64,000 bases of DNA. Source: Methylobacterium sp. GTDB lineage: Bacteria; Pseudomonadota; Alphaproteobacteria; Rhizobiales; Beijerinckiaceae. The stretch covers positions 1 through 64,000 of the forward strand of contig JADCBP010000003.1 of NCBI GenBank assembly GCA_020253445.1, read 5' to 3'. The position numbers and the translations under genes were made by a program. Of this stretch, positions 1 to 8,043 are shown one piece after another; the first letter of the stretch is position 1, and every line of letters starts with the position of its first letter. Below the pieces are notes generated by a model. The model did no database searches, had not been told where the DNA came from, and saw only the letters and a program-made list of their open reading frames with translations.

Positions 1-62
1 ACCAGCCGCGGCGCCGCTCGACCCCCGTCAATATCTCCAACCGTCTCACCCGAGCCCTCGTG

Positions 63-90
63 ACGTCGCTAAATATGGAATTAGCGACGT
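63..90. repeat. Perfect 10-bp inverted repeat (hairpin)
   Basis: ACGTCGCTAA (63-72) and TTAGCGACGT (81-90) are perfect reverse complements around an 8-nt loop. It lies just upstream of the truncated IS6 transposase remnant and no gene reads into it. It could be a terminator stem, an IS-associated hairpin or a protein-binding palindrome; no T-tract follows on either strand, so a terminator is not favoured. Confidence 0.5.
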
Positions 91-255
91 AACTTCAGCC
101 GTTCGCGGGAAATCGAAAAGGCGCGCTCACCGGACGATTACGATGGAACCGGTTCGGGACGATTTTCGCAGCTGAGATCCGGCGCAGCCGGATCCAGGCG
201 ATGCGGTCGTTCCGGCATCCGCGCTGGCACCTCGACGAGGTTTTCGTGAAGATCA

Positions 256-294
256 CATAGCAATACGGAACGGATTGCGTTCCGCAATCCTATG
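256..294. repeat. 39-bp imperfect palindrome inserted in the transposase remnant
   Basis: The insert starts CATAG and ends CTATG, with inner arms CGGAAC / GTTCCG, so the whole block folds as an imperfect hairpin. It separates the VFVKI codons from the QHSLWRAVDHEG codons, which are adjacent in IS6 transposases, and adds about 37 bp there. It looks like a small mobile palindromic element, different in sequence from the 25-bp element found three times further on in the same remnant. Confidence 0.55.
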
Positions 295-386
295 GGCGTG
301 CAGCACTCCCTCTGGCGCGCCGTCGATCACGAGGGCGAAGGGCTCGAACGCTTCGTCACAAAGCGCCGCGACAAGAAGGCAGCGTT

Positions 387-411
387 GAACCGGAGGTCCG
401 CGAAGCGAATT
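387..411 (+). repeat. 25-bp mini-element, copy 1
   Basis: Core GGAGGTCCGCGAAGCGAATT preceded by GAACC. It interrupts the transposase between the KKAALN codons and the FLRKSLRRHSPTET codons, which resume two bases out of frame. It is the first of three near-identical copies in this one remnant. Confidence 0.65.
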
Positions 412-609
412 TCCTCAGGAAATCGCTTCGCCGACACAGTCCGACCGAAACGATCGTGACGGATCGTTTGGCATCCTATGGCGCAGCCCTAAAAGAGCTC
501 GGCGCCATTGAAAAGCGCGAGGTCGGCCGCTGGATCAACAACCGCGCCGAGAATTCTCACCAGCCGTTTCGACGACGAGAGCGGGCGATGCTTCGCTTCC
601 GGCGGATGC

Positions 610-634
610 GAACCGGAGGTCCGCAGAGCAAATT
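610..634 (+). repeat. 25-bp mini-element, copy 2
   Basis: GAACC followed by GGAGGTCCGCAGAGCAAATT. It differs from copy 1 at a few positions. It sits between the RAMLRFRRM codons and the QKFAAVHGSVHN codons of the IS6 transposase and shifts the frame by two. Confidence 0.65.
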
Positions 635-674
635 TTGCAGAAATTCGCCGCAGTCCACGGCTCGGTTCACAACC

Positions 675-699
675 AATTCGCTTCGCGGACCTTCGGTTC
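675..699 (-). repeat. 25-bp mini-element, copy 3 (inverted)
   Basis: On the complementary strand this reads GAACC then GAAGGTCCGCGAAGCGAATT, so it is an inverted copy of the elements at 387 and 610. It separates the VHNQ codons from the FNQERHLSS codons and again shifts the frame by two. Confidence 0.65.
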
Positions 700-845
700 A
701 ACCAGGAACGACACCTCTCATCCATGCCAACATTCAAGGAACGACGCGCCGCTGCTCTCAACGAATGGCGTCAGCTTTGTGCGGCCTGATCCATGCCGGG
801 GTAGGGGACATTCCGAGACTTCTTGGATTTGTCTGACAGCACCCG

Positions 846-993
846 AGTCGATGCTCGATGTGGCCACGCTGCGCGAGGCGCTCGGAAAAAACTTCTGACG
901 CGTGAGTGGCACGGAGAGGCTTCGTAGACTGGGCGATCGAAGAGAAGGGCTATCCTCAGCGGCGCGCTTGCGTGCTCGTCGGTATGGAGCCGA
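846..993 (+). pseudogene. IS3-family OrfA end / OrfB start remnant
   Basis: Translation gives MLDVATLREALGKNF-stop, which looks like the C-terminus of an IS3-group OrfA (helix end '..LREvL.KkW'). About 25 bases on, another frame gives WAIEEKGYPQRRACVLVGM, resembling the start of OrfB (typically '..EE..SQRRACrLVGL'). The OrfB part stops after about 20 codons, where an IS6-type end begins. It is only a scrap, so the family assignment rests on short motifs. Confidence 0.55.
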
Positions 994-1033
994 AGGCAGT
1001 GTCAGAGGAAAGTGGGTGTGCGCCCTGAGGGCT
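994..1033 (+). mobile_element. Isolated IS6-type left end
   Basis: The sequence GTGTCAGAGGAAAGTGGG, followed by TGTGCGCCCTGAGG, matches the left end at 3751 (CTGTCAGAGGAAAATTGG, then TGTGCGCCCCGAG). No transposase follows. It marks an old insertion or recombination junction directly downstream of the flavin dehydrogenase gene. Confidence 0.55.
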
Positions 1034-1091
1034 GTGCGCAGGGTCCGCTTTGGCCATTGCCGCAAAAGGTCGGGGCAGCCATAGCCCGGCT

Positions 1092-3545
1092 TTACATCCG
1101 CACGCGCTGGCTCGACGGATCGTAAAACGGCTTCAGCGACACCTCGATCGGCACTGTCGCGCCGGCAATGTCGATGCTGAACCGATGCGTCGCCAGCCAC
1201 GCCTCATCAACAGGGCCATCGGGCCGATTCACCCAGCCAAGCCCGCAAATTGCGCCGAGCGTATAGCCATAAGCTGCCGAGGTGACCTCGCCGACCGGCC
1301 GGCCATCCGCCGCGATCATCTCGCCGCCCCAGGCCATGGGGGTTTCGGAATCAACAGCACGGAAACTGATGAGCCGCTTCGACAGCGGGCTCTGTCGTGC
1401 GGCCTGAAGGGCTTCCGTGCCGATGAATCCGCCGGGCTTGCCGCTCCGCACGGCGAAACCCATCCCGGCCTGCCAGGGCGTGACATCCGGCGTGAGTTCT
1501 GCGCCCCAGGCGCGGTAGCCCTTCTCGATGCGCAGGGAGTTTAGCGCGTAATAGCCGGCATCCCTGAGGCAGAGATCCAGCCCGGCGGCGACCAAAGTGT
1601 CATGGACAAGCCCAGCGAATTCGGTCGGCACGTAAAGTTCCCAGCCGAGTTCGCCAACATAGGAACGACGCGCCGCGAGCGCCGTGGCATGGCCGATGCC
1701 GATCTCGCGGATCGCGCCGAAGGGGAAGGCCTCATGGGCAAGCGGTGACGTGGTGACGCGCGAGAGAAGGTTGCGTGCTTTCGGCCCCATCACCCCGAGC
1801 ACGGCATAAGCCGAGGTGACATCGATGAGTGTTGCACGCGCTTCTGGCGGCAGATGGCGGCGGATATGGTCGGCATCGCGCGTGGCCTGCGCCGTACCGG
1901 TGATGATCAGAAACTGGTCCGTCGCCAGCCGCGCAACGGTGAGATCGCTTTCAAAGCCGCCCCGCGCATTGAGCAAGGGAGTGTAAACGGTTTGGCCGAT
2001 TGGCACGTCGATTTCATTCGCGGAGATCGCGTTCAGCGCCTGCACGGCATCGCGCCCCTGCAGCATGAATTTCGCAAAGGAAGTCAGATCGAACAGCGCG
2101 ACAGCCTCGCGGGCGGCGCGGTGCTCCTCCCCGACGGCCTCGAACCAGTTCTGTTTTCCGTAGGAATAGCGGATGGTCTTCTCATCCTCACAGCGCGCGA
2201 AGTAATTCGGCCTCTCCCAGCCCATCTTCGAGCCGAAAACCGCGCGTTTCGCGGCCAGCCGGTCATAGAGGGGCGAGCGGCGGAAGGGCCGCGCGCTCTC
2301 CAGCTCGCGGTTCGGCCAGGGCATCGCATAATGCAGGCCGAGCACCTCGGTGACGCGGTCCTTCAGCCAGGCATCATTGCCGTTGAACCGGGCAAAGCGG
2401 CGGATATCCACCGGCCAGAGATCAAGCGAAGGCGCGCCCTCGACCATCCATTCCGCGAGAGCCTTGCCCGCGCCGCCGCCCGAGGCGATGCCCATCGAGT
2501 TGAAGCCGGCGGCAACGAACACGTTCCGCACTTCCGGCGCCTCGCCAAGGATGTAGTTGTTATCCGCCGTGAAGCTCTCGGGACCGTTGAGGAAGGTCTT
2601 GATGTCCGCCGTCTCGAGAGCCGGCACGCGATGCAGCGCGTTCTTCATCAGGATTTCGAACTGCTCCCAATCGTCGGGCAGAAGCTGGAACTCGAACGGG
2701 TAGGGGATGCCGCCCATGCCCCATGGCTTCGCATTGGGTTCGAAGCCGCCCATCACGAGGCCGCCGACCTCCTCCTTGAAATAGATAAAGCCATCGGGGT
2801 CGCGCATCACCGGCAGGGATGGCGCCACACCCTCGATGCGCCCCGTGACGATGTACATGTGCTCGGCTGAATGGAGCGGGACGGTGACGCCGCACATCGC
2901 GCCGACTGCGCGCGACCATTGGCCGGCGCAGATCGCGATCTTCTCGCATGAAATCGCGCCCTGATCGGTTTCCACTGCAGTCACGCGGCCGCGATCGGTG
3001 CGGATCCCCGTCACCCGGGTGCGCTCGAAAATGCGCGCGCCGCGATTGCGCGCACCACGCGCCAGCGATTGGGTGATATCCGCCGGATTGGCCTTCCCGT
3101 CGCCCGGCAGCCAGACCGCGCCGACGAGATCATCCGTGCGCATGATCGGGAATTTCTCGCCCGCCTGCTCGGGCGTAAGGATGTCGATCGCGACATTCTG
3201 TGCCCGCGCGGCAGAGGCCGTGCGCTTCAACTGCGTCATGCGCTCCGGCGTGCGTGCCACGGTGAGCGAGCCGGTCTGCTTCCAGCCTGTCGCCAGCCCT
3301 GTTTCGGCTTCCAGCGATGCGTAAAGCTCGGTCGAATAACGGATGAGCCGCGTCATGTTGGGATGCGCGCGAAGTTGGCCCACAAGCCCGGCCGCATGCC
3401 AGGTCGTGCCGCAGGAAAGCGTCCCCTGTTCGAGAAGGACAACATCCCGCTTGCCGAGCTTCGTCAGGTGATAGGCGAGAGATGTACCAATGATGCCTCC
3501 CCCGATGACCACCATTTCCGCCTGGCTGGGGAGAGTGACGCTCAT
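1092..3545 (-). CDS. Dimethylglycine/sarcosine dehydrogenase-type FAD oxidoreductase with GcvT domains
   Basis: 817-aa two-part enzyme. The N-terminal half is a DAO-type FAD oxidoreductase (MVVIGGGIIGTSLAYHL dinucleotide-binding motif about 10 residues in; CGTTWHAAGLVGQLR flavin-attachment region). The C-terminal half is a GcvT/aminomethyltransferase fold (YVGELGWELYVP; ALNSLRIEKGYRAWGAELTP) that normally passes the demethylated carbon to tetrahydrofolate. Length and order fit the dimethylglycine/sarcosine dehydrogenase family, i.e. N-demethylation of dimethylglycine, sarcosine or a related methylamine; the exact substrate cannot be read. The ATG at 3545 is preferred because AAGGAC lies just upstream; a TTG seven codons further out is possible. 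It is a stand-alone gene between two IS-remnant zones, with no betaine or one-carbon genes beside it. Confidence 0.85.
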   Translation of the reverse strand: MSVTLPSQAEMVVIGGGIIGTSLAYHLTKLGKRDVVLLEQGTLSCGTTWHAAGLVGQLRAHPNMTRLIRYSTELYASLEAETGLATGWKQTGSLTVARTPERMTQLKRTASAARAQNVAIDILTPEQAGEKFPIMRTDDLVGAVWLPGDGKANPADITQSLARGARNRGARIFERTRVTGIRTDRGRVTAVETDQGAISCEKIAICAGQWSRAVGAMCGVTVPLHSAEHMYIVTGRIEGVAPSLPVMRDPDGFIYFKEEVGGLVMGGFEPNAKPWGMGGIPYPFEFQLLPDDWEQFEILMKNALHRVPALETADIKTFLNGPESFTADNNYILGEAPEVRNVFVAAGFNSMGIASGGGAGKALAEWMVEGAPSLDLWPVDIRRFARFNGNDAWLKDRVTEVLGLHYAMPWPNRELESARPFRRSPLYDRLAAKRAVFGSKMGWERPNYFARCEDEKTIRYSYGKQNWFEAVGEEHRAAREAVALFDLTSFAKFMLQGRDAVQALNAISANEIDVPIGQTVYTPLLNARGGFESDLTVARLATDQFLIITGTAQATRDADHIRRHLPPEARATLIDVTSAYAVLGVMGPKARNLLSRVTTSPLAHEAFPFGAIREIGIGHATALAARRSYVGELGWELYVPTEFAGLVHDTLVAAGLDLCLRDAGYYALNSLRIEKGYRAWGAELTPDVTPWQAGMGFAVRSGKPGGFIGTEALQAARQSPLSKRLISFRAVDSETPMAWGGEMIAADGRPVGEVTSAAYGYTLGAICGLGWVNRPDGPVDEAWLATHRFSIDIAGATVPIEVSLKPFYDPSSQRVRM

Positions 3546-3750
3546 GGTCGGGTCCTTTTTTTCCAAAGGCTATCGACCGGGGCGCGAAAGTGTCAATCAG
3601 AGGCGCAAACGATAGCGCAGATTTCCGCAGGCCAAACAAGAGACCGATTTTGGGCAATGCCTCAAGCAAAGTAACGGGCTAGCATGGGGGCGCGAAGCCG
3701 TCCAAAAAAATCGGGGCGTTTACCATTTCATTCGACAAGGTCGATCACCC

Positions 3751-3789
3751 GGGTACTGTCAGAGGAAAATTGGTGTGCGCCCCGAGCGG
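3751..3789 (+). mobile_element. IS6-type left end
   Basis: GGGTACTGTCAGAGGAAAAT begins an IS6-like element whose transposase starts at 3854. The right end at 832-845 reads GGGTGCTGTCAGAC on the complementary strand, so the two form a plausible terminal inverted repeat family. Confidence 0.55.
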
Positions 3790-3855
3790 GAGCCGGTAGC
3801 CTTCCGGGCATGAGCCGGTAGCCTTCCGGGCATGAGCCGGTAGCCTTCCGGGCAT
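3790..3855 (+). repeat. Three tandem copies of a 22-bp unit at the transposase start
   Basis: The unit starts GAGCCGGTAGCCTTCC and ends GGGCAT. Three perfect copies run 3790-3811, 3812-3833 and 3834-3855. The last two bases of the third copy are the first two of the transposase ATG at 3854. Each copy therefore contributes an ATGAGC at its junction. The array probably arose by replication slippage in the IS leader. Confidence 0.85.
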
Positions 3856-4267
3856 GAGCAATGCCCGCATCTTCCGCTACTTCAAGACGAGCCCCGAGAT
3901 CATCCGCCTGGCGGTGATGCTCTACATCCGCTTCCCGCTCTCCTTGCGGAAGGTGGAAGATCTGCTGCACGAGCGCGGGATCGACATCACGCACGAGGCG
4001 GTGCGGTTCTGGTGGAACCGGTTCGGCGCCATCTTCGCTGCCGAGATCCGTCGCAGTCGTGTTCAGGCGATGCGCTCCTTCTGGCATCGATTAACGGATA
4101 TAATTCAAGATCGGCTCGCGGAATTTTTTGTCGGCGGGGTAACAGCGCGAACCGCTGCCGACTTGCTCGGCGTGACCCGCAAGACGGCAACCTATTTCTG
4201 CCATCGGCTGCGGGAGAGCATCGCCGCACAGATCGAGGCAACCTGGACGGTTCCAAAAAAAACCTAG
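3854..4267 (+). pseudogene. Chimeric transposase ORF: IS6 N-terminus joined to an IS1595-type fragment
   Basis: The first about 75 codons are the IS6-family N-terminal helix-turn-helix region (MSNARIFRYFKTSPEII, LRKVEDLLHERGIDITHEAV, FWWNRFGAIFAAEIRRSRVQ). After ...QAMRSFWH (near 4087) the reading frame passes without a stop into an unrelated sequence, DRLAEFFVGGVTARTAADLL followed by GVTRKTATYFCHRLRE. That resembles the N-terminal region of IS1595/IS1016-type transposases ('..FVAGvTARTAA.L.GVNRkTA..Y.HRLR'). The 137-aa product lacks both catalytic domains, so it is a fusion of two truncated elements rather than a working gene. Confidence 0.7.
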
Positions 4268-4323
4268 CCATTTCAGCGAGATTTTGATTCAATGCCCTCA
4301 TTGGCACAGGGGGATGATGCAGG

Positions 4324-4780
4324 ATGCGGGGTCAGCCGGGGTTTTTCGATATCGACGAACGTTTGAAGCGCTTGAGTGACCCTGGCGATCAACTCGAAGC
4401 CTTTGCCGGAGCCGTTGATTTCGAGATATTCCGGGCTGACCTGGTAAAGGCGCTGGCCTATACCGATGGCTCCCAAGGCGGACGACCGCCCTTCGACCCC
4501 GTGATGATGTTCAAGGTGCTGGTGATCCAGGCCGCCAATAGTCTGTCCGACGAGAGGTGCGAGTTCCTGATCAGCGACCGATTGTCTTTCATGCGCTTCC
4601 TCGGACTTGGGCTTTCGGATCGCGTTCCGGATGCGCGGACGATCTGGCTGTTCCGGGAGAAGCTTACGAAGGCCGGAGTGATCCAGGCCTTGTTCGACCG
4701 GTTCGACGCCGCGCTGCGGGCCTCGGGCTATATCGCCATGGGCGGGCAGATCGTCGATGCCAGCCTGATCGCCGCGCCTC
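4324..4780 (+). pseudogene. IS5-family transposase, N-terminal fragment
   Basis: MRGQPGFFDIDERLKRLSDP, then GGRPPFDPVMMFKVLVIQA, LSFMRFLGLGLSDRVPDART and GYIAMGGQIVDASLIAAP is the conserved N-terminal part of IS5-group transposases (DUF772 region and the first catalytic Asp in QIVDAS). Homology stops at about 4780; the DDE C-terminal half is missing, and the frame runs on through unrelated sequence to 4908. The element was truncated before or during assembly of the region next to the glycosyltransferase gene. Confidence 0.8.
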
Positions 4781-4927
4781 GAGCTCCCCATGCTCGATCC
4801 GGCCGAGCTCTCCGATCGATGATGAAAGCAATCGACGCCTTGCCCAGCCAGACTGCGCGCTTCCGGGCAGGGAACGGTGCGGCGCCTAGCCCTGAATATC
4901 CCGCCTAACATTCGGAAACCGAGCACT

Positions 4928-6079
4928 ATGGAAGTTCTTTCACTGCATCAGGCTGGCGCCGAGGCTGCTCCGGTCCCCGCTGCAACCCTGGCGGTTCCCG
5001 AACTGACTGTCATCCTGCCCACCTATAATGAGCGCGCGAATGTACCCCTGATCGTGACGGCCCTGCGCAGGGCGCTGGCCGGAATTGCCTTTGAGGTGGT
5101 CTTTGTCGATGACAATTCGCCCGATGGAACCGCCGCGATAGCCCACGAGATTGCCGCAACGGATCCGCGCGTGCGTGTCATCCGCCGGATCGGCCGACGT
5201 GGTCTGGCAGGCGCCTGCATCGAGGGCATGCTTTCGTCCTCAGCCCCGTTTGTCGCGGTAATGGATGCAGACCTGCAGCACGACGAGACCTTGCTGCCGA
5301 AGATGCTGGCCGCCCTGAAGGCAGGTGACCTGGATCTGGCCGTGGCGAGCCGCAGGGCCGAAGGCGGGGCCATCGGCGAGGGCCTTTCAAAAGTCCGCGT
5401 GGCAGGCTCCAACCTCGCCAATACCCTGGCGCAGAGACTGCTGAAGGTGACCCTGACCGACCCGATGAGCGGGTTCTTCATGCTGCGCCGTCCGATTTTC
5501 GACGAGCTGGCGCCGAAACTGTCGGCGCAAGGCTTCAAGATCCTGCTCGACATCGTGGTGAGCGGCGAAGGCCGCCTGCGCATCGTCGAGTTTCCCTTTG
5601 TTTTCCGCGAGCGGCGCGAGGGCGAGAGCAAGCTCGATACGCTCGTGACGTTCGATTACCTGGGTTTGCTGGTGTCCAAGTATTTCGGCGACCGTGTGTC
5701 GGTCCGCTTCCTGATGTTCTCGCTGGTGGGGGCCAGCGGTGTGCTGGTGCATCTGTTGGCGCTGCGTGGCTCCATGATCGGGCTGGGGCTTGATTTCAAC
5801 ATGGCGCAGACGCTGGCGACCTTTGTCGCGATGACGACCAATTTTGCGCTCAACAACCGACTGACATATCGCGATCGCCGCCTCTCCGGCCTTGCGATGC
5901 TTCGGGGTCTCCTGACGTTCTACGCGGTGTGCAGCGCCGGCGTGCTGGCCAATGTTGGCGTCGCCAATATGATCTACCAGAGCGAGCCGGTCTGGTGGCT
6001 GGCCGGTATGGCAGGTGCGGCCATGGGCGCAGTCTGGAACTACAACGCCTCGTCGGTCCTCACCTGGCGCAAGCCATGA
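4928..6079 (+). CDS. GT2 polyprenyl-phosphate glycosyltransferase fused to a GtrA domain
   Basis: 383 aa. Residues about 20-245 form a DPM1/dolichol-phosphate-mannose-synthase-like GT2 domain: VILPTYNERANVPLIV, FVDDNSPDGTAAIA, and the metal-binding MDADLQHDETLLPKML. The C-terminal about 130 residues carry four hydrophobic segments with the GtrA/DPMS pattern (RFLMFSLVGASGVLVHLLAL; TFVAMTTNFALNNRLTYRDR). It probably transfers a sugar from a nucleotide donor to polyprenyl phosphate at the inner membrane. The ATG at 4928 is preferred because a GTG 17 codons upstream lies in IS-derived sequence. It overlaps the GT39 gene by 4 bp (ATGA), so the two are translationally coupled: one makes the lipid-linked sugar and the other uses it. 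Confidence 0.88.
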   Translation: MEVLSLHQAGAEAAPVPAATLAVPELTVILPTYNERANVPLIVTALRRALAGIAFEVVFVDDNSPDGTAAIAHEIAATDPRVRVIRRIGRRGLAGACIEGMLSSSAPFVAVMDADLQHDETLLPKMLAALKAGDLDLAVASRRAEGGAIGEGLSKVRVAGSNLANTLAQRLLKVTLTDPMSGFFMLRRPIFDELAPKLSAQGFKILLDIVVSGEGRLRIVEFPFVFRERREGESKLDTLVTFDYLGLLVSKYFGDRVSVRFLMFSLVGASGVLVHLLALRGSMIGLGLDFNMAQTLATFVAMTTNFALNNRLTYRDRRLSGLAMLRGLLTFYAVCSAGVLANVGVANMIYQSEPVWWLAGMAGAAMGAVWNYNASSVLTWRKP

Positions 6080-7623
6080 GCGGCCCGCGCGCCAGAATTG
6101 CCGCTCGGGACCATGGTGCCGGCGAACTGCCAGCTTGGCTCGCGCCGCAGTCGCTTTTGGTCCTCGTCGTGCTTCTGACCATGTTCCGCTTGTGGAGCGC
6201 GGCCAGCGCCGGGCTTGTCGAAGACGAAGCCTATTATCGATTATGGGGCCTGTTTCCGGCTATTGGCTACTATGACCATCCGCCAATGGTCGCCTGGTGG
6301 ATCTTCCTCGGCCAGGCGATCGCCGGCGACACGGCGCTGGGCCTTCGGTTGGTTGGCGTGCTGTCGGCGGCAGTCGGATCGCTGGTGCTGTGGCGGACGG
6401 CGGATATCCTGTTTGGCCGCAAGGTCGCGGGCCTTTCGGTGTTGTTTCTCCATGCGACGCCGCTCATCGGCGTTGGCGGGATCTTGATCACGCCGGATGC
6501 ACCCTCGGTGCTGTTCTGGGGCCTGACGCTTTGGGCCTTGGCGGAGCTGCAGGTTTCCGGGCGGGCCGACTGGTGGCTTGCCGTAGGCGTGTTCGCCGGT
6601 TGTGGCCTCCTGTCGAAGTATTCCGCTCTTTTTCTTGGCACGGGCATCGTGCTTTGGCTAATAGCCGTTCCTTCGGCGCGGCGCTGGTTCTTTTGCTGGC
6701 AATTGTGGCTGGGCGGTGCTCTGACGATTGCCTTGTTCACCCCTGTTCTTCTCTGGAATCACGCTTACGACTGGGCCTCGTTCTACAAGCAGTTCGGTCG
6801 TGCCGGGCGGAGCGACGGCTTCACTAGCAAGTATATCTTTGAGTTTCTTGGCGCGCTTTTCGGCCTGCTCAACCCGCTGATCGCTGTCCCTGCGGCTGCT
6901 GGGAGTGTGATGCTGATGCGGCGTCTGCGTCGGGGGGACGGGGCAGCCGGAATGCTGCTTCTGACCTCGCTGCCGTTCCTGGCCTATCTCTTGTTCCACT
7001 CGCTGCATTCCCGCGTACAGGGCAACTGGCCGGCACCGCTGTTCCCGGCAGCCTGCCTCATGGCGGCAGTGTTCATCGGCAGCCGAACGGACCGGATCTG
7101 GCGCGGCGTTGCCATTGGCGCGATCGTCTCCGGGCTTACGCTGGGAATTTTAGTGCAATTTCACGCTGTCGACGCCTTTACCGGCAGGTTTGCCCGCAAG
7201 GATCCGACGTTCCGGTTGCGTGGCTGGCCAGAAGTTGCCGGCGATATTGAACGGATTGCAGTGCGGCAAGGTGCAGCCTTCGTGGCGACCACCAGCTATG
7301 GCATGACTGGCCAGCTCGCCTTTGGCCTGCGCCAAACCGACTTGCCCGTCATTCCGCTCACCGAGCGTATCCGTTATGTGATGATGCCGGAGCCGGACCG
7401 GGAGCGGCTCGCGGCCACCGGCCTCTATGTCGCGGAGGCGCGGCGTGACGAAAGGGTCAAGCTTGAAGCGCTGTTTGGCGAGGTGACGCTTGTGGCGACG
7501 CTGACCCGCAATGTCCTTGGAATGCCGCTCGAGAGCATTGCGGTCTACAGGATATCGGGCCTGTTGCGGGATCCCTTGGAGCCGATTGACCCGCAGACGT
7601 GGCTTTCCGGCAACCCGCCTTAG
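6076..7623 (+). CDS. GT39/ArnT-like membrane glycosyltransferase
   Basis: 515-aa polytopic membrane protein with about 10-12 hydrophobic segments. The signature DEAYYRLWG followed by GYYDHPPMVAWW about 50-75 residues in is the first periplasmic loop of PMT/ArnT-family enzymes, where the acidic residue acts with the polyprenyl-phosphate sugar. It probably moves a sugar from a polyprenyl carrier to lipid A, another glycan or a protein on the periplasmic side. It overlaps the upstream GT2-GtrA gene by 4 bp, which could supply the lipid-linked donor. Acceptor and sugar are unknown. The start ATG is chosen for this overlap. Confidence 0.85.
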   Translation: MSGPRARIAARDHGAGELPAWLAPQSLLVLVVLLTMFRLWSAASAGLVEDEAYYRLWGLFPAIGYYDHPPMVAWWIFLGQAIAGDTALGLRLVGVLSAAVGSLVLWRTADILFGRKVAGLSVLFLHATPLIGVGGILITPDAPSVLFWGLTLWALAELQVSGRADWWLAVGVFAGCGLLSKYSALFLGTGIVLWLIAVPSARRWFFCWQLWLGGALTIALFTPVLLWNHAYDWASFYKQFGRAGRSDGFTSKYIFEFLGALFGLLNPLIAVPAAAGSVMLMRRLRRGDGAAGMLLLTSLPFLAYLLFHSLHSRVQGNWPAPLFPAACLMAAVFIGSRTDRIWRGVAIGAIVSGLTLGILVQFHAVDAFTGRFARKDPTFRLRGWPEVAGDIERIAVRQGAAFVATTSYGMTGQLAFGLRQTDLPVIPLTERIRYVMMPEPDRERLAATGLYVAEARRDERVKLEALFGEVTLVATLTRNVLGMPLESIAVYRISGLLRDPLEPIDPQTWLSGNPP

Positions 7624-7725
7624 AGCATCCGCCCGCCAAGTGGATAAAGGTTGGCGGAAAAAGCGGATGCGAAAACAAGAAGAGTGAGCGCCAGATCTCT
7701 TTCTGTCAGATCGGTTTGCGCTCTG
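7622..7725 (+). repeat. Interspersed repeat, copy A
   Basis: Begins at the GT39 stop codon with AGAGCATCCGCCCGCCAAGT. An inverted, nearly identical copy of about 105 bp lies at 46952-47056. The outer part (GCATCCGCCCG...CCAAGTGGATA) is also shared with the short copy at 60889. It is an intergenic non-coding repeat of the type scattered through Hyphomicrobiales genomes. Confidence 0.75.
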
Positions 7726-7826
7726 GAGCATCCGATCTGATTGAACGAGACCGTCCGTTCTCATTTCTTGTTACTTCACGCATTTTCTTCGACCAACCGG
7801 TATCCGATGGATCGGAAAATGCTCTA
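7726..7826 (+). repeat. Interspersed repeat, copy B
   Basis: About 100 bp, starting GAGCATCCGATCTGATTGAA and ending CGGTATCCGATGGATCGG then AAAATGCTCTAA. The same layout is seen at 16888-16991 (CGGTATCCAATGGATCG, then AAAAAATGCTCT). It abuts copy A and truncates the IS3 OrfA remnant at its right edge. Confidence 0.7.
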
Positions 7827-7827
7827 A

Positions 7828-7957
7828 GGGTCTGCGCCGTGCTGCCGATCTTGGCGGCGATCGAAGTGATCGCTGCCCATCGGGATGGATGCTCATGCTC
7901 GTGATCCAGCACCTGCCGGATCGCCCGCTCCGGCTTCGACCCGACTTTTCATCTGAC
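7828..7957 (-). pseudogene. IS3-family OrfA N-terminal fragment
   Basis: The minus strand reads [20 protein letters not shown] then [17 protein letters not shown], the helix-turn-helix region of IS3-group OrfA proteins ('eRAiRMVldh..e..S.WaAI.sIA.KiG.taeTLR.WV'). It is cut by interspersed repeat copy B at its 3' side and has no OrfB. The rest of the gap to 8043 shows nothing recognisable. Confidence 0.65.
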
Positions 7958-8043
7958 AGAGCCCGAATACCAGTCTCAGGACGCTGCGACCGATCAAATT
8001 CTGCCAGCCCACAAACGGGACGAGCAGTTCAGCGGCCGCAGTC

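Larger units (their letters stand above)
144..845 (+). pseudogene. IS6-family transposase remnant with right IS end
   Basis: Conceptual translation in shifting frames gives the IS6/IS26 DDE transposase: WNRFGTIFAAEIRRSRIQAM and RHPRWHLDEVFVKI (144-255), HSLWRAVDHEGE then VTKRRDKKAAL (about 297-389), TIVTDRLASYGAALKEL through NNRAENSHQPFRRRERAM (about 445-607), QKFAAVHGSVHNQ, then FNQERHLSS to a natural end EWRQLCAA-stop (to about 789). The DDE residues are visible (HLDE, TD, RAENSHQPFRRRE). The N-terminal third is missing. The frame is broken at every point where a small palindromic element interrupts the gene (256-294, 387-411, 610-634, 675-699). The right terminal repeat GTCTGACAGCACCC at 832-845 is the complement of the left ends found near 3751 and 34511. 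It is non-functional. The family call is firm; the exact IS name is not known. Confidence 0.85.

Noticed and set aside
3790-3855. CRISPR or iteron array
   Set aside because: Three head-to-tail 22-bp copies with no spacers that run into the transposase start codon; explained by slippage duplication.
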